DNA of 64,000 nucleotides, from NCBI GenBank assembly GCA_964479665.1, contig CAYZNN010000015.1:1-64000 (forward strand). Direction: 5' to 3'. Made by a program: the position numbers and the translations under genes. The DNA is from UBA2287 sp964479665. GTDB lineage: Bacteria; Bacteroidota; Bacteroidia; Bacteroidales; Tenuifilaceae. Numbering within the stretch: the stretch's first letter is position 1; every line of letters begins with the position of its first letter. This document shows, piece by piece, positions 17,893-25,916 of this stretch. The notes below the pieces were generated by a model. That model ran no database searches and was not told where the DNA came from. It worked only from the letters and a program-made list of their open reading frames with translations.

Positions 17893-18324
17893 ATGGGACG
17901 AATTATGGCACTCGATGTAGGAAAAAAGAGAACCGGCATAGCCGTTACCGATCCATTGAGAATTACTGCCAATGCACTTGAAACTGTTTCAACCGGAAAA
18001 CTATTCGAATTCTTAGCCATTTACATGGCTACCCATACCGTAGATGAACTTATAGTGGGCATGCCCAAACAAATGAACAACCTACCCTCTGAGGCTGTTA
18101 AATATATTGAACCAGTTATTAATCGTTTAAAAAAAATGTACAGTAATATCCCCATTAAACTCATCGACGAACGCTTCACTTCAAAATTGGCGCATCAAAC
18201 CATGATTGATGCTGGCCTAAAAAAAAAGGATAGGCAGAACAAAGCACTTGTCGACACCATTAGTGCAACCATTATTCTTCAATCATACCTTGAACAACTT
18301 GATAATTTACAAATAGGACAATGA
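17893..18324 (+). CDS. ruvX: RuvX/YqgF, Holliday-junction-resolvase-like protein (16S rRNA processing)
   Basis: This is a RNase H-fold protein of the YqgF/RuvX family, needed for 16S rRNA 5' processing. It opens MGRIMALDVGKKRTGIAVTDP with the first catalytic Asp. It has ELIVGMPKQMNN near 54, IKLIDERFTS near 91 with the acidic Glu, and ALVDTISATIILQSYL near the end with the last Asp. The ATG at 17893 is chosen over the in-frame TTG at 17887. The def start codon overlaps its stop (ATGA). Confidence 0.93.
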   Translation: MGRIMALDVGKKRTGIAVTDPLRITANALETVSTGKLFEFLAIYMATHTVDELIVGMPKQMNNLPSEAVKYIEPVINRLKKMYSNIPIKLIDERFTSKLAHQTMIDAGLKKKDRQNKALVDTISATIILQSYLEQLDNLQIGQ

Positions 18325-18875
18325 TACGACCTGTATATATTTACGGAACACCTGTTCTTCGGAAAGTTGCTACCGATTTAACACCCGACTACCCTAACCT
18401 AAAGGAGCTAATAGCCGATATGTTCGAAACCATGTACCATTCCGATGGTATTGGTTTGGCAGCTCCTCAAATTGGGATTTCCATTAGGCTTTTTGTAATT
18501 GATGCATCGCCGCTCGAAGAGGATCATCCTGATATGAAAAATTTCAAAAGGGTTTTCATTAATGCCCATATTACCGAACGAACCGGCGAGTCTGTGCTTT
18601 ATAATGAGGGTTGCCTAAGTTTACCAGGGCTTCGCGAAGATGTAAATAGGGAATCAACTGTTGTTATGCGTTACATGAATGAAAATTTCGAGGAAATAGT
18701 TGAGCGCTTTGATGGCTTAGCGGCCAGAATAATTCAGCACGAATACGATCATTTAGATGGCATTCTTTTTCCCGATCGGCTATCGCCGCTTAGAAGGCAG
18801 ATACTAAAAGGTAAGTTACAAGGCATTGCCAAAGGGAAGTTTAATGCTTCGTATCGTTACAAATTGGCAGATTAG
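18321..18875 (+). CDS. def: Def, peptide deformylase
   Basis: It removes the N-formyl group from nascent proteins. All three motifs are present: GIGLAAPQIG near 47-56, EGCLSLPG near 96-103 (metal Cys), and QHEYDHLDGILF near 137-148 (HExxH metal and catalytic residues). The 184-aa length is typical. The start overlaps ruvX by 4 nt, so the two are translationally coupled. The 3' end faces yciO on the other strand with 9 nt between the stops. Confidence 0.97.
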   Translation: MIRPVYIYGTPVLRKVATDLTPDYPNLKELIADMFETMYHSDGIGLAAPQIGISIRLFVIDASPLEEDHPDMKNFKRVFINAHITERTGESVLYNEGCLSLPGLREDVNRESTVVMRYMNENFEEIVERFDGLAARIIQHEYDHLDGILFPDRLSPLRRQILKGKLQGIAKGKFNASYRYKLAD

Positions 18876-18884
18876 CCGAAAACA

Positions 18885-19496
18885 CTACAAGACTAATTCG
18901 CCTTTTCCTTCTCTAATTATTGTTGGCTCGGCATCGGTGCAATCAACTACCGTTGATGCTACATTATCCCCATATCCACCATCAATAACCAAGTCTACCC
19001 TATCATAATACCTTTCATATATCAGTTCCGGATCGGTGGTATATTCAATAACCTCATCGTCATCTTTTATCGATGTGGTCATTAACGGATTTCCAAGTTC
19101 CTTTACTAATTCAATAGGAATTTTATTGTTAGGTATACGGATTCCAACCGTTTTTCTTTTACTAATGAAATAGTCGGGAACCTTATGCAAACTGGGGAGA
19201 ATGAATGTAAATGGACCCGGAAGGTTTCGCTTTAGTAGTTTGAATATCGAGTTTTCAACCTTAGCAAAGTCGGAAATATGGCTCAAATCACTGCAAATAA
19301 AAGAGAATTGGGCATCCTTCGATTTTAATCCTTTTAGTTTTATAATCCGTTCAACCGCACGCACCTTGGTAATATCGCAGCCCATACCATAAACCGTATC
19401 GGTAGGATAAATAATAATCCCACCGCTACGGAGCACTTCAACCACCTTAGCTATATCCTTGGGATTGGGGTTTTCGGGAAAAATTTTAATGAGCAT
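18885..19496 (-). CDS. YciO/Sua5/YrdC-family protein
   Basis: The fold is that of the Sua5/YrdC/YciO family, which binds ATP and nucleic acid; YrdC members make threonylcarbamoyl-AMP for tRNA t6A. The 203-aa protein has GGIIIYPTDTVYGMGCDI near 26-43, the IKLKGLKSKDAQFSFICSDL block near 52-71, and GPFTFIL near 93. It also has KTVGIRIPNN near 114, the PLMTTSIKDD segment and a C-terminal IIREGKGE. The overall pattern is closer to YciO than to YrdC, so I do not assign the t6A role firmly. It follows fsa by 11 nt on the same strand. Confidence 0.88.
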   Translation of the reverse strand: MLIKIFPENPNPKDIAKVVEVLRSGGIIIYPTDTVYGMGCDITKVRAVERIIKLKGLKSKDAQFSFICSDLSHISDFAKVENSIFKLLKRNLPGPFTFILPSLHKVPDYFISKRKTVGIRIPNNKIPIELVKELGNPLMTTSIKDDDEVIEYTTDPELIYERYYDRVDLVIDGGYGDNVASTVVDCTDAEPTIIREGKGELVL

Positions 19497-19507
19497 TTAT
19501 GCCCGCT

Positions 19508-20167
19508 TTAGCCGTTAACTTTTTTAAAGTCCTCTAAAAACTTAGTTAAACCTATATCGGTAAGAGGATGATTAACTAGGCCCATTATTGCACTCAGTGG
19601 GCATGTTGCAACATCGGCACCTGCCTCTAAGCATTGAATTATGTGCATAGTATGCCGAATAGAGGCAGCAAGAACCTGAGTAGTATACTCGTAGTAATCG
19701 TACACATCAACAATTTGCCTAATAAGCTCAACACCATCGGTTGAAACATCGTCGAGCCTTCCAATGAATGGTGAAACATAGGTTGCTCCCGCTTTGGCTG
19801 CAAGTAATGCTTGTCCTACAGAAAATACTAGCGTACAATTGGTTCGAAATCCATTGTCGGAAAAATACTTTATGGCCTTAATCCCCTCAATAGTACAAGG
19901 TACTTTTACAACGATTTGTGGATGAAGAGCGGCCAATTCCTTTCCTTCCCGTATCATTCCCTCAAAATCGGTAGCAATAACTTCAGCTGAAACATCGCCC
20001 CCTTTAACAATATTACAAATATCTATGTAATGCTGTTTTATGTTGGCATCACCCTTTATGCCCTCTTTCGCCATGAGCGAAGGATTGGTTGTAACCCCAT
20101 CGAGAACTCCCAAATTATTGGCCTCCCGAATTTGATTAAGATTTGCAGTATCGATAAAAAATCTCAT
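19508..20167 (-). CDS. fsa: Fructose-6-phosphate aldolase / TalC-type transaldolase
   Basis: This is a small class I transaldolase or fructose-6-phosphate aldolase of 219 aa. It starts MRFFIDTANLNQI, has DGVTTNPSLMAKEG near 23-36, the Schiff-base Lys in VVKVPCT near 86, and TNCTLVFSVGQALLAAKAGA near 109-128. YVSPFIGRLDD follows, and LSAIMGLVNHPLTDIG is near 192. The short form cannot be told apart as aldolase or transaldolase by eye. A promoter element lies 30 nt upstream and yciO follows in the same direction. Confidence 0.93.
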   Translation of the reverse strand: MRFFIDTANLNQIREANNLGVLDGVTTNPSLMAKEGIKGDANIKQHYIDICNIVKGGDVSAEVIATDFEGMIREGKELAALHPQIVVKVPCTIEGIKAIKYFSDNGFRTNCTLVFSVGQALLAAKAGATYVSPFIGRLDDVSTDGVELIRQIVDVYDYYEYTTQVLAASIRHTMHIIQCLEAGADVATCPLSAIMGLVNHPLTDIGLTKFLEDFKKVNG

Positions 20168-20197
20168 AGTTCGAATGATTTAGTTTATTATAGTTTG

Positions 20198-20205
20198 CAA
20201 ATATA
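20198..20205 (-). promoter_or_regulatory. -7 element of the fsa promoter
   Basis: The minus strand reads TATATTTG, an exact TAnnTTTG match 30 nt upstream of the fsa ATG. It sits just after the terminator of the preceding unit. Confidence 0.55.
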
Positions 20206-20218
20206 GGTATTTGAATCA

Positions 20219-20254
20219 ATAAAAAACCCACGTTCTTTTTGCAAAGAACATGGG
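20219..20254 (-). terminator. Rho-independent terminator after the minus-strand GIN/TtcA/unknown unit
   Basis: Read on the minus strand, a stem (ccca-gttcttt paired with aaagaac-tggg, one bulge) is followed by six T residues. It lies 27 nt beyond the stop of the gene at 20282 and separates that unit from fsa. Confidence 0.75.
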
Positions 20255-20281
20255 GATTGTATTACAGTGATATACGAGTGT

Positions 20282-20983
20282 TTAGTTGGCACAGAAATTA
20301 ATAAGTGCAATAACATCGCCCGTTTTATTTAAATTTATCCTATTGGCATTAACAAAACTTTTAATTTCATTCCATTTGCTTGGGTAAACTTTTTTCAAAT
20401 CGGAAAGTTTACGCAATGGAGTAATCTTACCATTTTTCATAATCAGAAACTTCGACTCAATTGTAACCTCAATCTCAGTTGTTCTGTCGATTGGCACACT
20501 CGCACCCTGATCGTTCCAACTTCTAACCCTAACAACCGAAGATGTATTAGTTGAGGTTCCATATGCGCCCCTATATTCCACATTATTTTTAACTTTTGAA
20601 ACTCGCTGAAGCAATAGGTTGGTACCATCATCGTACGACATTAACATTTCAGCAATTTCATTTGCATTAATGGGCATAAAGGTTCGTTTTCCGTATGAAA
20701 TCAGCTTAATTTCAATTAAACCCATTAACTGAAGAGCCTCTTTATTATCGTTTAAAAAGAAAATCCCATTTGCAACAACATTGTAATTAAGAAAGGCCCG
20801 AGTAACCTCTCCCGATTTAAATATTACTTTCCCGTTATAGAATACAGAATCGAGCATTTGGTCGTGAAGAGACATCTCTTCAACTACATTGAATATGGCT
20901 TTGTCTACTCGAACAGTTTTTGTCTCCTGAGCAAAAACGGATACAGCAAAAAAAGCGAAACCAGCTATAATTAATGTTCTCAT
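20282..20983 (-). CDS. Unrecognised exported protein
   Basis: I do not recognise a family. The protein has a clear signal peptide if it starts at the ATG at 20983 (MRTLIIAGFAFFAVSVFA, then QE). An ATG 24 nt further upstream would put eight polar residues before it. The mature part is about 215 aa, mixed alpha/beta in composition, with no cysteine-rich motif, repeat or catalytic signature. It carries one Cys near the C-terminus. It is the third gene of a minus-strand unit after the GIN-domain gene and the TtcA-like gene and is closed by a terminator. A periplasmic or outer-membrane location is likely. Confidence 0.8.
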   Translation of the reverse strand: MRTLIIAGFAFFAVSVFAQETKTVRVDKAIFNVVEEMSLHDQMLDSVFYNGKVIFKSGEVTRAFLNYNVVANGIFFLNDNKEALQLMGLIEIKLISYGKRTFMPINANEIAEMLMSYDDGTNLLLQRVSKVKNNVEYRGAYGTSTNTSSVVRVRSWNDQGASVPIDRTTEIEVTIESKFLIMKNGKITPLRKLSDLKKVYPSKWNEIKSFVNANRINLNKTGDVIALINFCAN

Positions 20984-21009
20984 TTTATGTAATTTATTGG
21001 TAAGCAAAT

Positions 21010-21741
21010 TTATGATTTTAAAACAATATATTCGTTAATAATATTGCCCATAGACTTGAAAATATTGGTACGGGCACTTTTATTAAACACCGATAGGTCA
21101 TCAACTAACTTTCGAATCGACTCTCTTTGTGTATCGTCGAAAAAAGGGCATAATTGTATTTCAGAAGGGAAGCCAATCGAATTAGAATAATGCTGCAAAT
21201 CGGCATTTGTTAACAAAATAAGCGGTCGAATTAAGTGCATCCTACCACCAAACATACTTAACGAAGCAGGTAAAGAGCTGATAGAGGAGTGATTAATCAT
21301 ATTCAGAAGCAAAGTTTCAACGGCATCGTCGAGATGATGGCCAAGGGCTAACTTGTTGCATCGCCTGCTTTTGGCCAAATCGAAAAGAACTTTTCTTCGC
21401 TTCCAGCTACATATAAAACATGCAGGCTTTCTTTGGTTAGGATTGTACTCAACGGCTATTTCGGGCAAATGGAGTTGTATTTCGTGCGCATCGCAATAGC
21501 TCTTCATAAAGTCCATGTCAACCTTATAATCCATATCGGTAGCTATAACATGGCAAGCTTCAATATCAAAATTGATAGGTAATTTCTTTTTTCTACTAAT
21601 AAGCAGGTTCAGAAGCGAATAGCTGTCTTTGCCTCCAGAAATACCTACCAATACCCTATCGCCATTGGAAATAAGATTATAGCTAAAAATGGCTTTATTA
21701 ACTTTAGTTTCGACCTTACTAATCGATGTCGATCTGCTCAT
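21010..21741 (-). CDS. TtcA-like PP-loop ATPase (tRNA thiolation family)
   Basis: This is an adenylating PP-loop enzyme of the TtcA/TilS superfamily. The ATP loop is VGISGGKDSYSLL with SGGKDS at residues 35-40. Cys108 and Cys111 form a CxxC (ACFICSWKRR), and Cys198 in QLCPFFDD could be the third ligand of the [4Fe-4S] cluster that TtcA needs to thiolate cytidine 32. LALGHHLDDAVETLLLNM near 132-149 is a TtcA/TilS block. At 243 aa it is somewhat shorter than E. coli TtcA. It starts 8 nt after the GIN-domain gene. TtcA activity is inferred and not certain. Confidence 0.85.
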   Translation of the reverse strand: MSRSTSISKVETKVNKAIFSYNLISNGDRVLVGISGGKDSYSLLNLLISRKKKLPINFDIEACHVIATDMDYKVDMDFMKSYCDAHEIQLHLPEIAVEYNPNQRKPACFICSWKRRKVLFDLAKSRRCNKLALGHHLDDAVETLLLNMINHSSISSLPASLSMFGGRMHLIRPLILLTNADLQHYSNSIGFPSEIQLCPFFDDTQRESIRKLVDDLSVFNKSARTNIFKSMGNIINEYIVLKS

Positions 21742-21749
21742 TTACAAAA

Positions 21750-22430
21750 TTATTGCTCAACAATGGTTGTTCCAAGCCCCGATTTTATTTGCCTAACTTT
21801 AGGATTACCCATATACGTAAGAGTTCCACCAGTGCGTACATTGGCATCGATAAAGGCATTGGCGGTAACTTTGGCCATACCTCGAGTATTTATATTTAAG
21901 TATACCGAGTCGGCTACAAGATCGAATGCCGAGAGGGTTGCACCTGAAGAAACCCTCGCTTCGAACGTTCCAACTTTACCTTTTAAATTTATGTTTGCAC
22001 CCTTATCGAGACGAATATCGGCTGTACGAAGATTCACAGTAGCATCGAGCCGGCTGCCAGTAAATGCTGAAAGAATAACCTTGTCGCCTGCCAACTCACT
22101 TTCAATAACAACTGAACCTGATGCTGTTACAAATACATCGCGAAGTTCCTTGTATGTAACCCAAACTTCAACCGAAATATCTTTATATACTCCACGCTTC
22201 AGGGTAATCTCAAGGGTTTTGCCATTAACATCGGTAATAACCTCTGAAAGATCGATGCCACGAGCATTAACTCTAGCCTGCTCAACACCTCCTTGCACCA
22301 TAAATACATTAATCTGGTTAGTAACCCTAAGCTTGTCAAAATGGGGCAGTTTCCTATCTTCTTGGCTATAAACACCTATGCTACTTAATAAAAGTAGAAC
22401 AACCAATAATAATGGAGAGATGATTTTCAT
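21750..22430 (-). CDS. Exported GIN-domain (DUF2807) protein
   Basis: This is an exported protein with a head GIN domain (DUF2807), widespread in Bacteroidota. Residues 1-22 are a signal peptide (IISPLLLVVLLLLSSIGVYS, then QE). The rest is a series of short beta-strands with regularly spaced hydrophobic and Ser/Thr-Gly steps (for example VSSGATLSAFDLVADSV), as in a right-handed beta-helix. The family's function is unknown. It heads a minus-strand unit with ttcA-like and the unknown exported gene. A TATATTTG element lies 50 nt upstream. Confidence 0.88.
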   Translation of the reverse strand: MKIISPLLLVVLLLLSSIGVYSQEDRKLPHFDKLRVTNQINVFMVQGGVEQARVNARGIDLSEVITDVNGKTLEITLKRGVYKDISVEVWVTYKELRDVFVTASGSVVIESELAGDKVILSAFTGSRLDATVNLRTADIRLDKGANINLKGKVGTFEARVSSGATLSAFDLVADSVYLNINTRGMAKVTANAFIDANVRTGGTLTYMGNPKVRQIKSGLGTTIVEQ

Positions 22431-22480
22431 ATAGTTAAAAGTTTAGTAGCAATAGATTCCTACATAATCAAAAACGATTC

Positions 22481-22488
22481 CAAATATA
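22481..22488 (-). promoter_or_regulatory. -7 element of the GIN-domain gene unit
   Basis: The minus strand reads TATATTTG, an exact TAnnTTTG match 50 nt upstream of the ATG at 22430. Confidence 0.5.
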
Positions 22489-22597
22489 TAGTAAAATGCT
22501 CATTGAATTGTGATAAGAATGCTAATTATGGTTATTTCAAAAATAAGCGAGGAATAGTGTATCAAGTTCAACAATTTTTATAAAAAACTAAAATGCA

Positions 22598-22631
22598 TTG
22601 TTTTCATATAAATGAAAAACCATTACATTTG
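22598..22631 (+). promoter_or_regulatory. Promoter of the TPR membrane protein gene
   Basis: TTG (22598-22600), a 23-nt spacer, then TACATTTG (22624-22631). This is a good match to the Bacteroidota pattern and lies 30 nt upstream of the ATG at 22662. Confidence 0.6.
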
Positions 22632-22661
22632 CGCTTGCTTTTAAAAATTACACTTCGAATT

Positions 22662-23348
22662 ATGGCAAAAAATAAAAAAGAGACAACCGACAACAATGTA
22701 GAATCGTTGGAAAGTGCCCTAACAAGGACAGAACAATACATTGAGAAAAACCAGAAAATGCTTACTATCGTAGCATTAGTAATAGTTGTAATTGTAGGTT
22801 CGGTTATTGGATACAAGCGATTGTACATAGCACCCTTGGAAAAGGAAGCGCAAGCACTCATATTCCCAGCCGAAAACTATTTCGAAAGAGACTCTTTCAA
22901 TTTAGTTCTCAATGGCGATGGAAATAACCCTGGTGTGCTGGAAATTATCGATAATTTCGGTCCAACACGCACTGCAAACTTGGCTCATTACTATGCAGGC
23001 ATTTCATACAGGCAACTAGGTAATTACGAAGACGCCCTTACCCATCTGAAAAAATTCAGCACAAGCGAAAGAATGATAGGTTCAATTGCCCTTGGAGCTA
23101 TTGGCGATTGCTATGTTGAACTTGAAAAACTAGAAGAGGCTGCCAATTATTACGTTAAAGCTGCAAAGAAGGGCGACAACGAATTTTCAACACCCATGTA
23201 CCTTATGAAAGCCGCTTTGGTTTACGAAGAACTCAGTAAATTTAACGAAGCCTTAAATATATATAAGGAAGTAAAAAACAAATTTCCAAAATCCACCGAG
23301 GCTCGCGATATTGAAAAGCATATTACAAGCGTTGAGTTAAGAAAGTAA
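22662..23348 (+). CDS. Membrane-anchored tetratricopeptide repeat protein (YfgM-like)
   Basis: The start is taken at ATG 22662, because the 23 codons before it cover the promoter. The 228-aa protein has a short charged N-terminus, one membrane helix near residues 33-53 (MLTIVALVIVVIVGSVIGYK), then three or four TPR units (for example ANLAHYYAGISYRQLGNYED near 106-125). Topology and repeat type resemble YfgM/PF09976 proteins, which assist outer-surface protein folding at SecYEG. That function is only inferred here. A terminator closes the gene before ribH. Confidence 0.87.
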   Translation: MAKNKKETTDNNVESLESALTRTEQYIEKNQKMLTIVALVIVVIVGSVIGYKRLYIAPLEKEAQALIFPAENYFERDSFNLVLNGDGNNPGVLEIIDNFGPTRTANLAHYYAGISYRQLGNYEDALTHLKKFSTSERMIGSIALGAIGDCYVELEKLEEAANYYVKAAKKGDNEFSTPMYLMKAALVYEELSKFNEALNIYKEVKNKFPKSTEARDIEKHITSVELRK

Positions 23349-23373
23349 TTGTATTTTATACATAATTTTTCCT

Positions 23374-23402
23374 AAACCAACCCTAATTGGGTTGGTTTTT
23401 TT
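23374..23402 (+). terminator. Rho-independent terminator before ribH
   Basis: A perfect 9-bp stem (aaccaaccc / gggttggtt) with a 5-nt loop is followed by a T run and lies 25 nt after the TPR gene stop. Confidence 0.85.
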
Positions 23403-23420
23403 ATTTTTACAAAAAAAACT

Positions 23421-23927
23421 ATGGCCACACATTTAAAGAATCTGTCAACTTACGATGCCAAAAGTATCCCTTCGGGTAAAAAATTCAAATTTGGCATTGT
23501 TGTTTCCGATTGGAACTCAGAAATAACCCATTCGCTGTTGAAAGGGGCACTGGAAACATTAAGTAACCATGGAGTTAAAGAAGAAAACATTTTAGTTAAA
23601 CATGTTCCAGGCAGTTTTGAGCTGACCCTTGGTGCTCAGTTTATGGCCGAATATGCCGATTTGGATGGAGTAATTTGTTTAGGTTGCGTAATTCAGGGAG
23701 AAACTCCTCACTTTAACTTTGTATGCCAGGGTGTTACCCATGGGATTACCGAACTGAATATGAACTACAATATTCCCTTCATTTTTGGTGTACTTACTAC
23801 AAATACATTAGAGCAAGCGAAAGACCGTGCAGGGGGAAAGCATGGAAATAAAGGAATTGAAGCGGCTATAACTGCTCTGAAAATGGCAGCATTACAAAGA
23901 GAAATGGAAGAAATTGAAGAATCGTAA
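23421..23927 (+). CDS. ribH: RibH, 6,7-dimethyl-8-ribityllumazine synthase
   Basis: RibH condenses the pyrimidine intermediate with dihydroxybutanone phosphate in riboflavin synthesis and forms icosahedral or pentameric shells. The 168-aa protein has GIVVSDWNSEITHSLLKGA near 25-43 and VPGSFELTLGAQ near 62-73. It also has LGCVIQGETPHFNFVCQGVTHG near 87-108 (catalytic His) and IPFIFGVLTTNTLEQAKDRAGG near 118-139. It stands alone between two terminators, away from other rib genes. Confidence 0.96.
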   Translation: MATHLKNLSTYDAKSIPSGKKFKFGIVVSDWNSEITHSLLKGALETLSNHGVKEENILVKHVPGSFELTLGAQFMAEYADLDGVICLGCVIQGETPHFNFVCQGVTHGITELNMNYNIPFIFGVLTTNTLEQAKDRAGGKHGNKGIEAAITALKMAALQREMEEIEES

Positions 23928-23930
23928 CAT

Positions 23931-23965
23931 AAAAAAGGGGGCCCAAAAATGAGCCCCCTTTTTTT
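23931..23965. terminator. Bidirectional terminator between ribH and yidC
   Basis: A G6/C6-type stem (aagggggc / gccccctt) is flanked by A6 and T7 runs between convergent genes. Its right edge overlaps the last codon of yidC. Confidence 0.85.
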
Positions 23966-25811
23966 ATTTCTTTTTTGCAGCCATTTGCTTTTGCTTTGCG
24001 TACTTTTCTAATTTTTCCTGAAAACCCGACTTTTTAACAGGCTTTTTTGCATTCTCGTTGAGCTTTGCAAGAATCTTCTCGTCATCAACAGTTTGGCGAA
24101 TGAGATATGTTTGCCCCAGAGTGAAGGCGTTGGATAGAAAGTAGTAGTAGCTTAACCCCGATGAGTAGCTGTTGAAAAACAGCAATAGCATAACAGGCAT
24201 CATATAAAGCATCATGAATTTCATCCCCGGAAGCTGCGCAGTTGTATCGGTCATTTGGCTTGCGCTCATTTTAGATGTGAAATACAATGCAACTGCCATT
24301 AGTAGGGTAAATAGGCTCACATGATCGCCATACATTGGTATATTGAAGGGCAACTGTAAAATTGAATCATACGATGACAGGTCATCGGCCCAGAGGAAAC
24401 TTTGCTGACGCAACTCGAATGAGGCCGGGAAAAAGCGGAACATGGCGAATAGTATAGGAAACTGTATGAGCATGGGCAAGCAGCCACCTAAGGGGCTTAC
24501 ACCCACCTTTTTGTATAGCCCCATAACCGCTTGCTGTTTTTTTAGTGCATCTTCCTTTTTAGGGAATTTAGCACTTATTTCATCGATCTGTGGTTTTAAA
24601 ACTCGCATTTTTGCCTGGCTCAAATACGATTTATAAGTAAGGGGGAAAAGAACTAATTTAATAATTATTGTAAGTAACAAAATAATTAAACCGTAACTGG
24701 CAACCACGTTATCGAGCACATCGAATAGAAAAATAACTACATATCGATTAATCCAACCAATAATCCAACCGCCTAGAGGCACAACCTCTTCGAAACCGTA
24801 ACTATATGTTTTAAGCGTATTGAAATGGTTAGGTCCAAAATAAAATTTGAATTGGGCTGTTTCGTCGGCTCCCTTTTCAAAAGGTATTGCAATCCGCGAT
24901 GAGAACTGTTTGGTTAAGTTTGCTTCTTCTAAAATATAAGTAGCAAGTTTCGCATTCTGCATGCTTTCGTCGGAAACTAAAAAGGTTGAAAAGAATTGAT
25001 GCTTATACCCAATCCATTGTATTTTGGTTTTCACATCCTGCTCTTCCCTATCGCTAGTAGCAGAAAGTTCTTCAAATTCACCGTTCGGAAACCTGTAGGC
25101 AATAGTTGTATAATTACTTTCATTCTTTTTTCCCTTCTCTAAACGGGGCATTTCCACATCCCAAAGTAAATCTACAAATCCTACTCTGCTCGACATAACA
25201 TTTTCCATTCCCGAAAAATGAATTTTGAAATCGACCATATACGAGTCGGAAGGAATGGTATAGGTATAGTCAATAAAAGATGTTTCGGTTACAGCCAAAC
25301 GCATTGTAAGTGAATAGGGATCATCGCCCGACTTCAATTCAATAATGCTGTCCTGTGTGGATGGCGAAAAGTATAAACTATTGGTTCTAACATCGTTATT
25401 ATTTCCCCAGAACTGAAGACCGAACACATTCCTTTCGCCTGAAAAAAGAGCCAATGAATCGCCAAAGTAGGTTTTATAACCTTTAATTTCAGCTGAGTAA
25501 ATTTTTCCACCTAAGGTTGAAAACTTCAGGCGAATTTTCTCATTTTCAATAGTAATATACTTTGTAGTCCCCTTTGAGCGTTCATAAAAAGTAGCATCCC
25601 CAGTATTAGTAACTAAAGCCTGTTCCTGCACAGGAGTTGAAAGTTGTTCATTTTGCTTTTGCTCTAGCTCCCTTTGATTTTTTACAAGGGTTAACGAATC
25701 GTTAATTCGTTTCTGGCGCTCAATTTCCTCTTGCGAAGGCCGATTAAGGTAACTAAACCCGATGAGTATTAAAAAAATTAGTACTAATCCAATGACTGTA
25801 TTTCTATCCAT
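23964..25811 (-). CDS. yidC: YidC, membrane protein insertase
   Basis: YidC inserts and folds inner-membrane proteins with or without SecYEG. The 615-aa protein is of the long Gram-negative type. An N-terminal helix (TVIGLVLIFLILIGFSYL) is followed by a large periplasmic beta-supersandwich (about 60-340). The Oxa1 core follows at about 355-575, with the YGLIILLLTIIIKLVLFPLTYKSY helix, the cytoplasmic hairpin and KVGVSPLGGCLPMLIQFPILFAMF. The C-terminal tail is very basic (ends KQKQMAAKKK). It is monocistronic, with a good promoter 35 nt upstream. Confidence 0.97.
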   Translation of the reverse strand: MDRNTVIGLVLIFLILIGFSYLNRPSQEEIERQKRINDSLTLVKNQRELEQKQNEQLSTPVQEQALVTNTGDATFYERSKGTTKYITIENEKIRLKFSTLGGKIYSAEIKGYKTYFGDSLALFSGERNVFGLQFWGNNNDVRTNSLYFSPSTQDSIIELKSGDDPYSLTMRLAVTETSFIDYTYTIPSDSYMVDFKIHFSGMENVMSSRVGFVDLLWDVEMPRLEKGKKNESNYTTIAYRFPNGEFEELSATSDREEQDVKTKIQWIGYKHQFFSTFLVSDESMQNAKLATYILEEANLTKQFSSRIAIPFEKGADETAQFKFYFGPNHFNTLKTYSYGFEEVVPLGGWIIGWINRYVVIFLFDVLDNVVASYGLIILLLTIIIKLVLFPLTYKSYLSQAKMRVLKPQIDEISAKFPKKEDALKKQQAVMGLYKKVGVSPLGGCLPMLIQFPILFAMFRFFPASFELRQQSFLWADDLSSYDSILQLPFNIPMYGDHVSLFTLLMAVALYFTSKMSASQMTDTTAQLPGMKFMMLYMMPVMLLLFFNSYSSGLSYYYFLSNAFTLGQTYLIRQTVDDEKILAKLNENAKKPVKKSGFQEKLEKYAKQKQMAAKKK

Positions 25812-25845
25812 TATTGCTTGTTATTAAAGTATTTTTGGAAAGGCA

Positions 25846-25879
25846 CAAAAATAATAAAAAAACCATTACTGAATGCCAA
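25846..25879 (-). promoter_or_regulatory. yidC promoter
   Basis: On the minus strand a TTG (25877-25879) is followed after 23 nt by TATTTTTG (25846-25853), 35 nt upstream of the yidC ATG. Confidence 0.55.
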
Positions 25880-25916
25880 CATGCTATTTTCAGTTAGGTT
25901 TTGAGTTTTATAGTTA

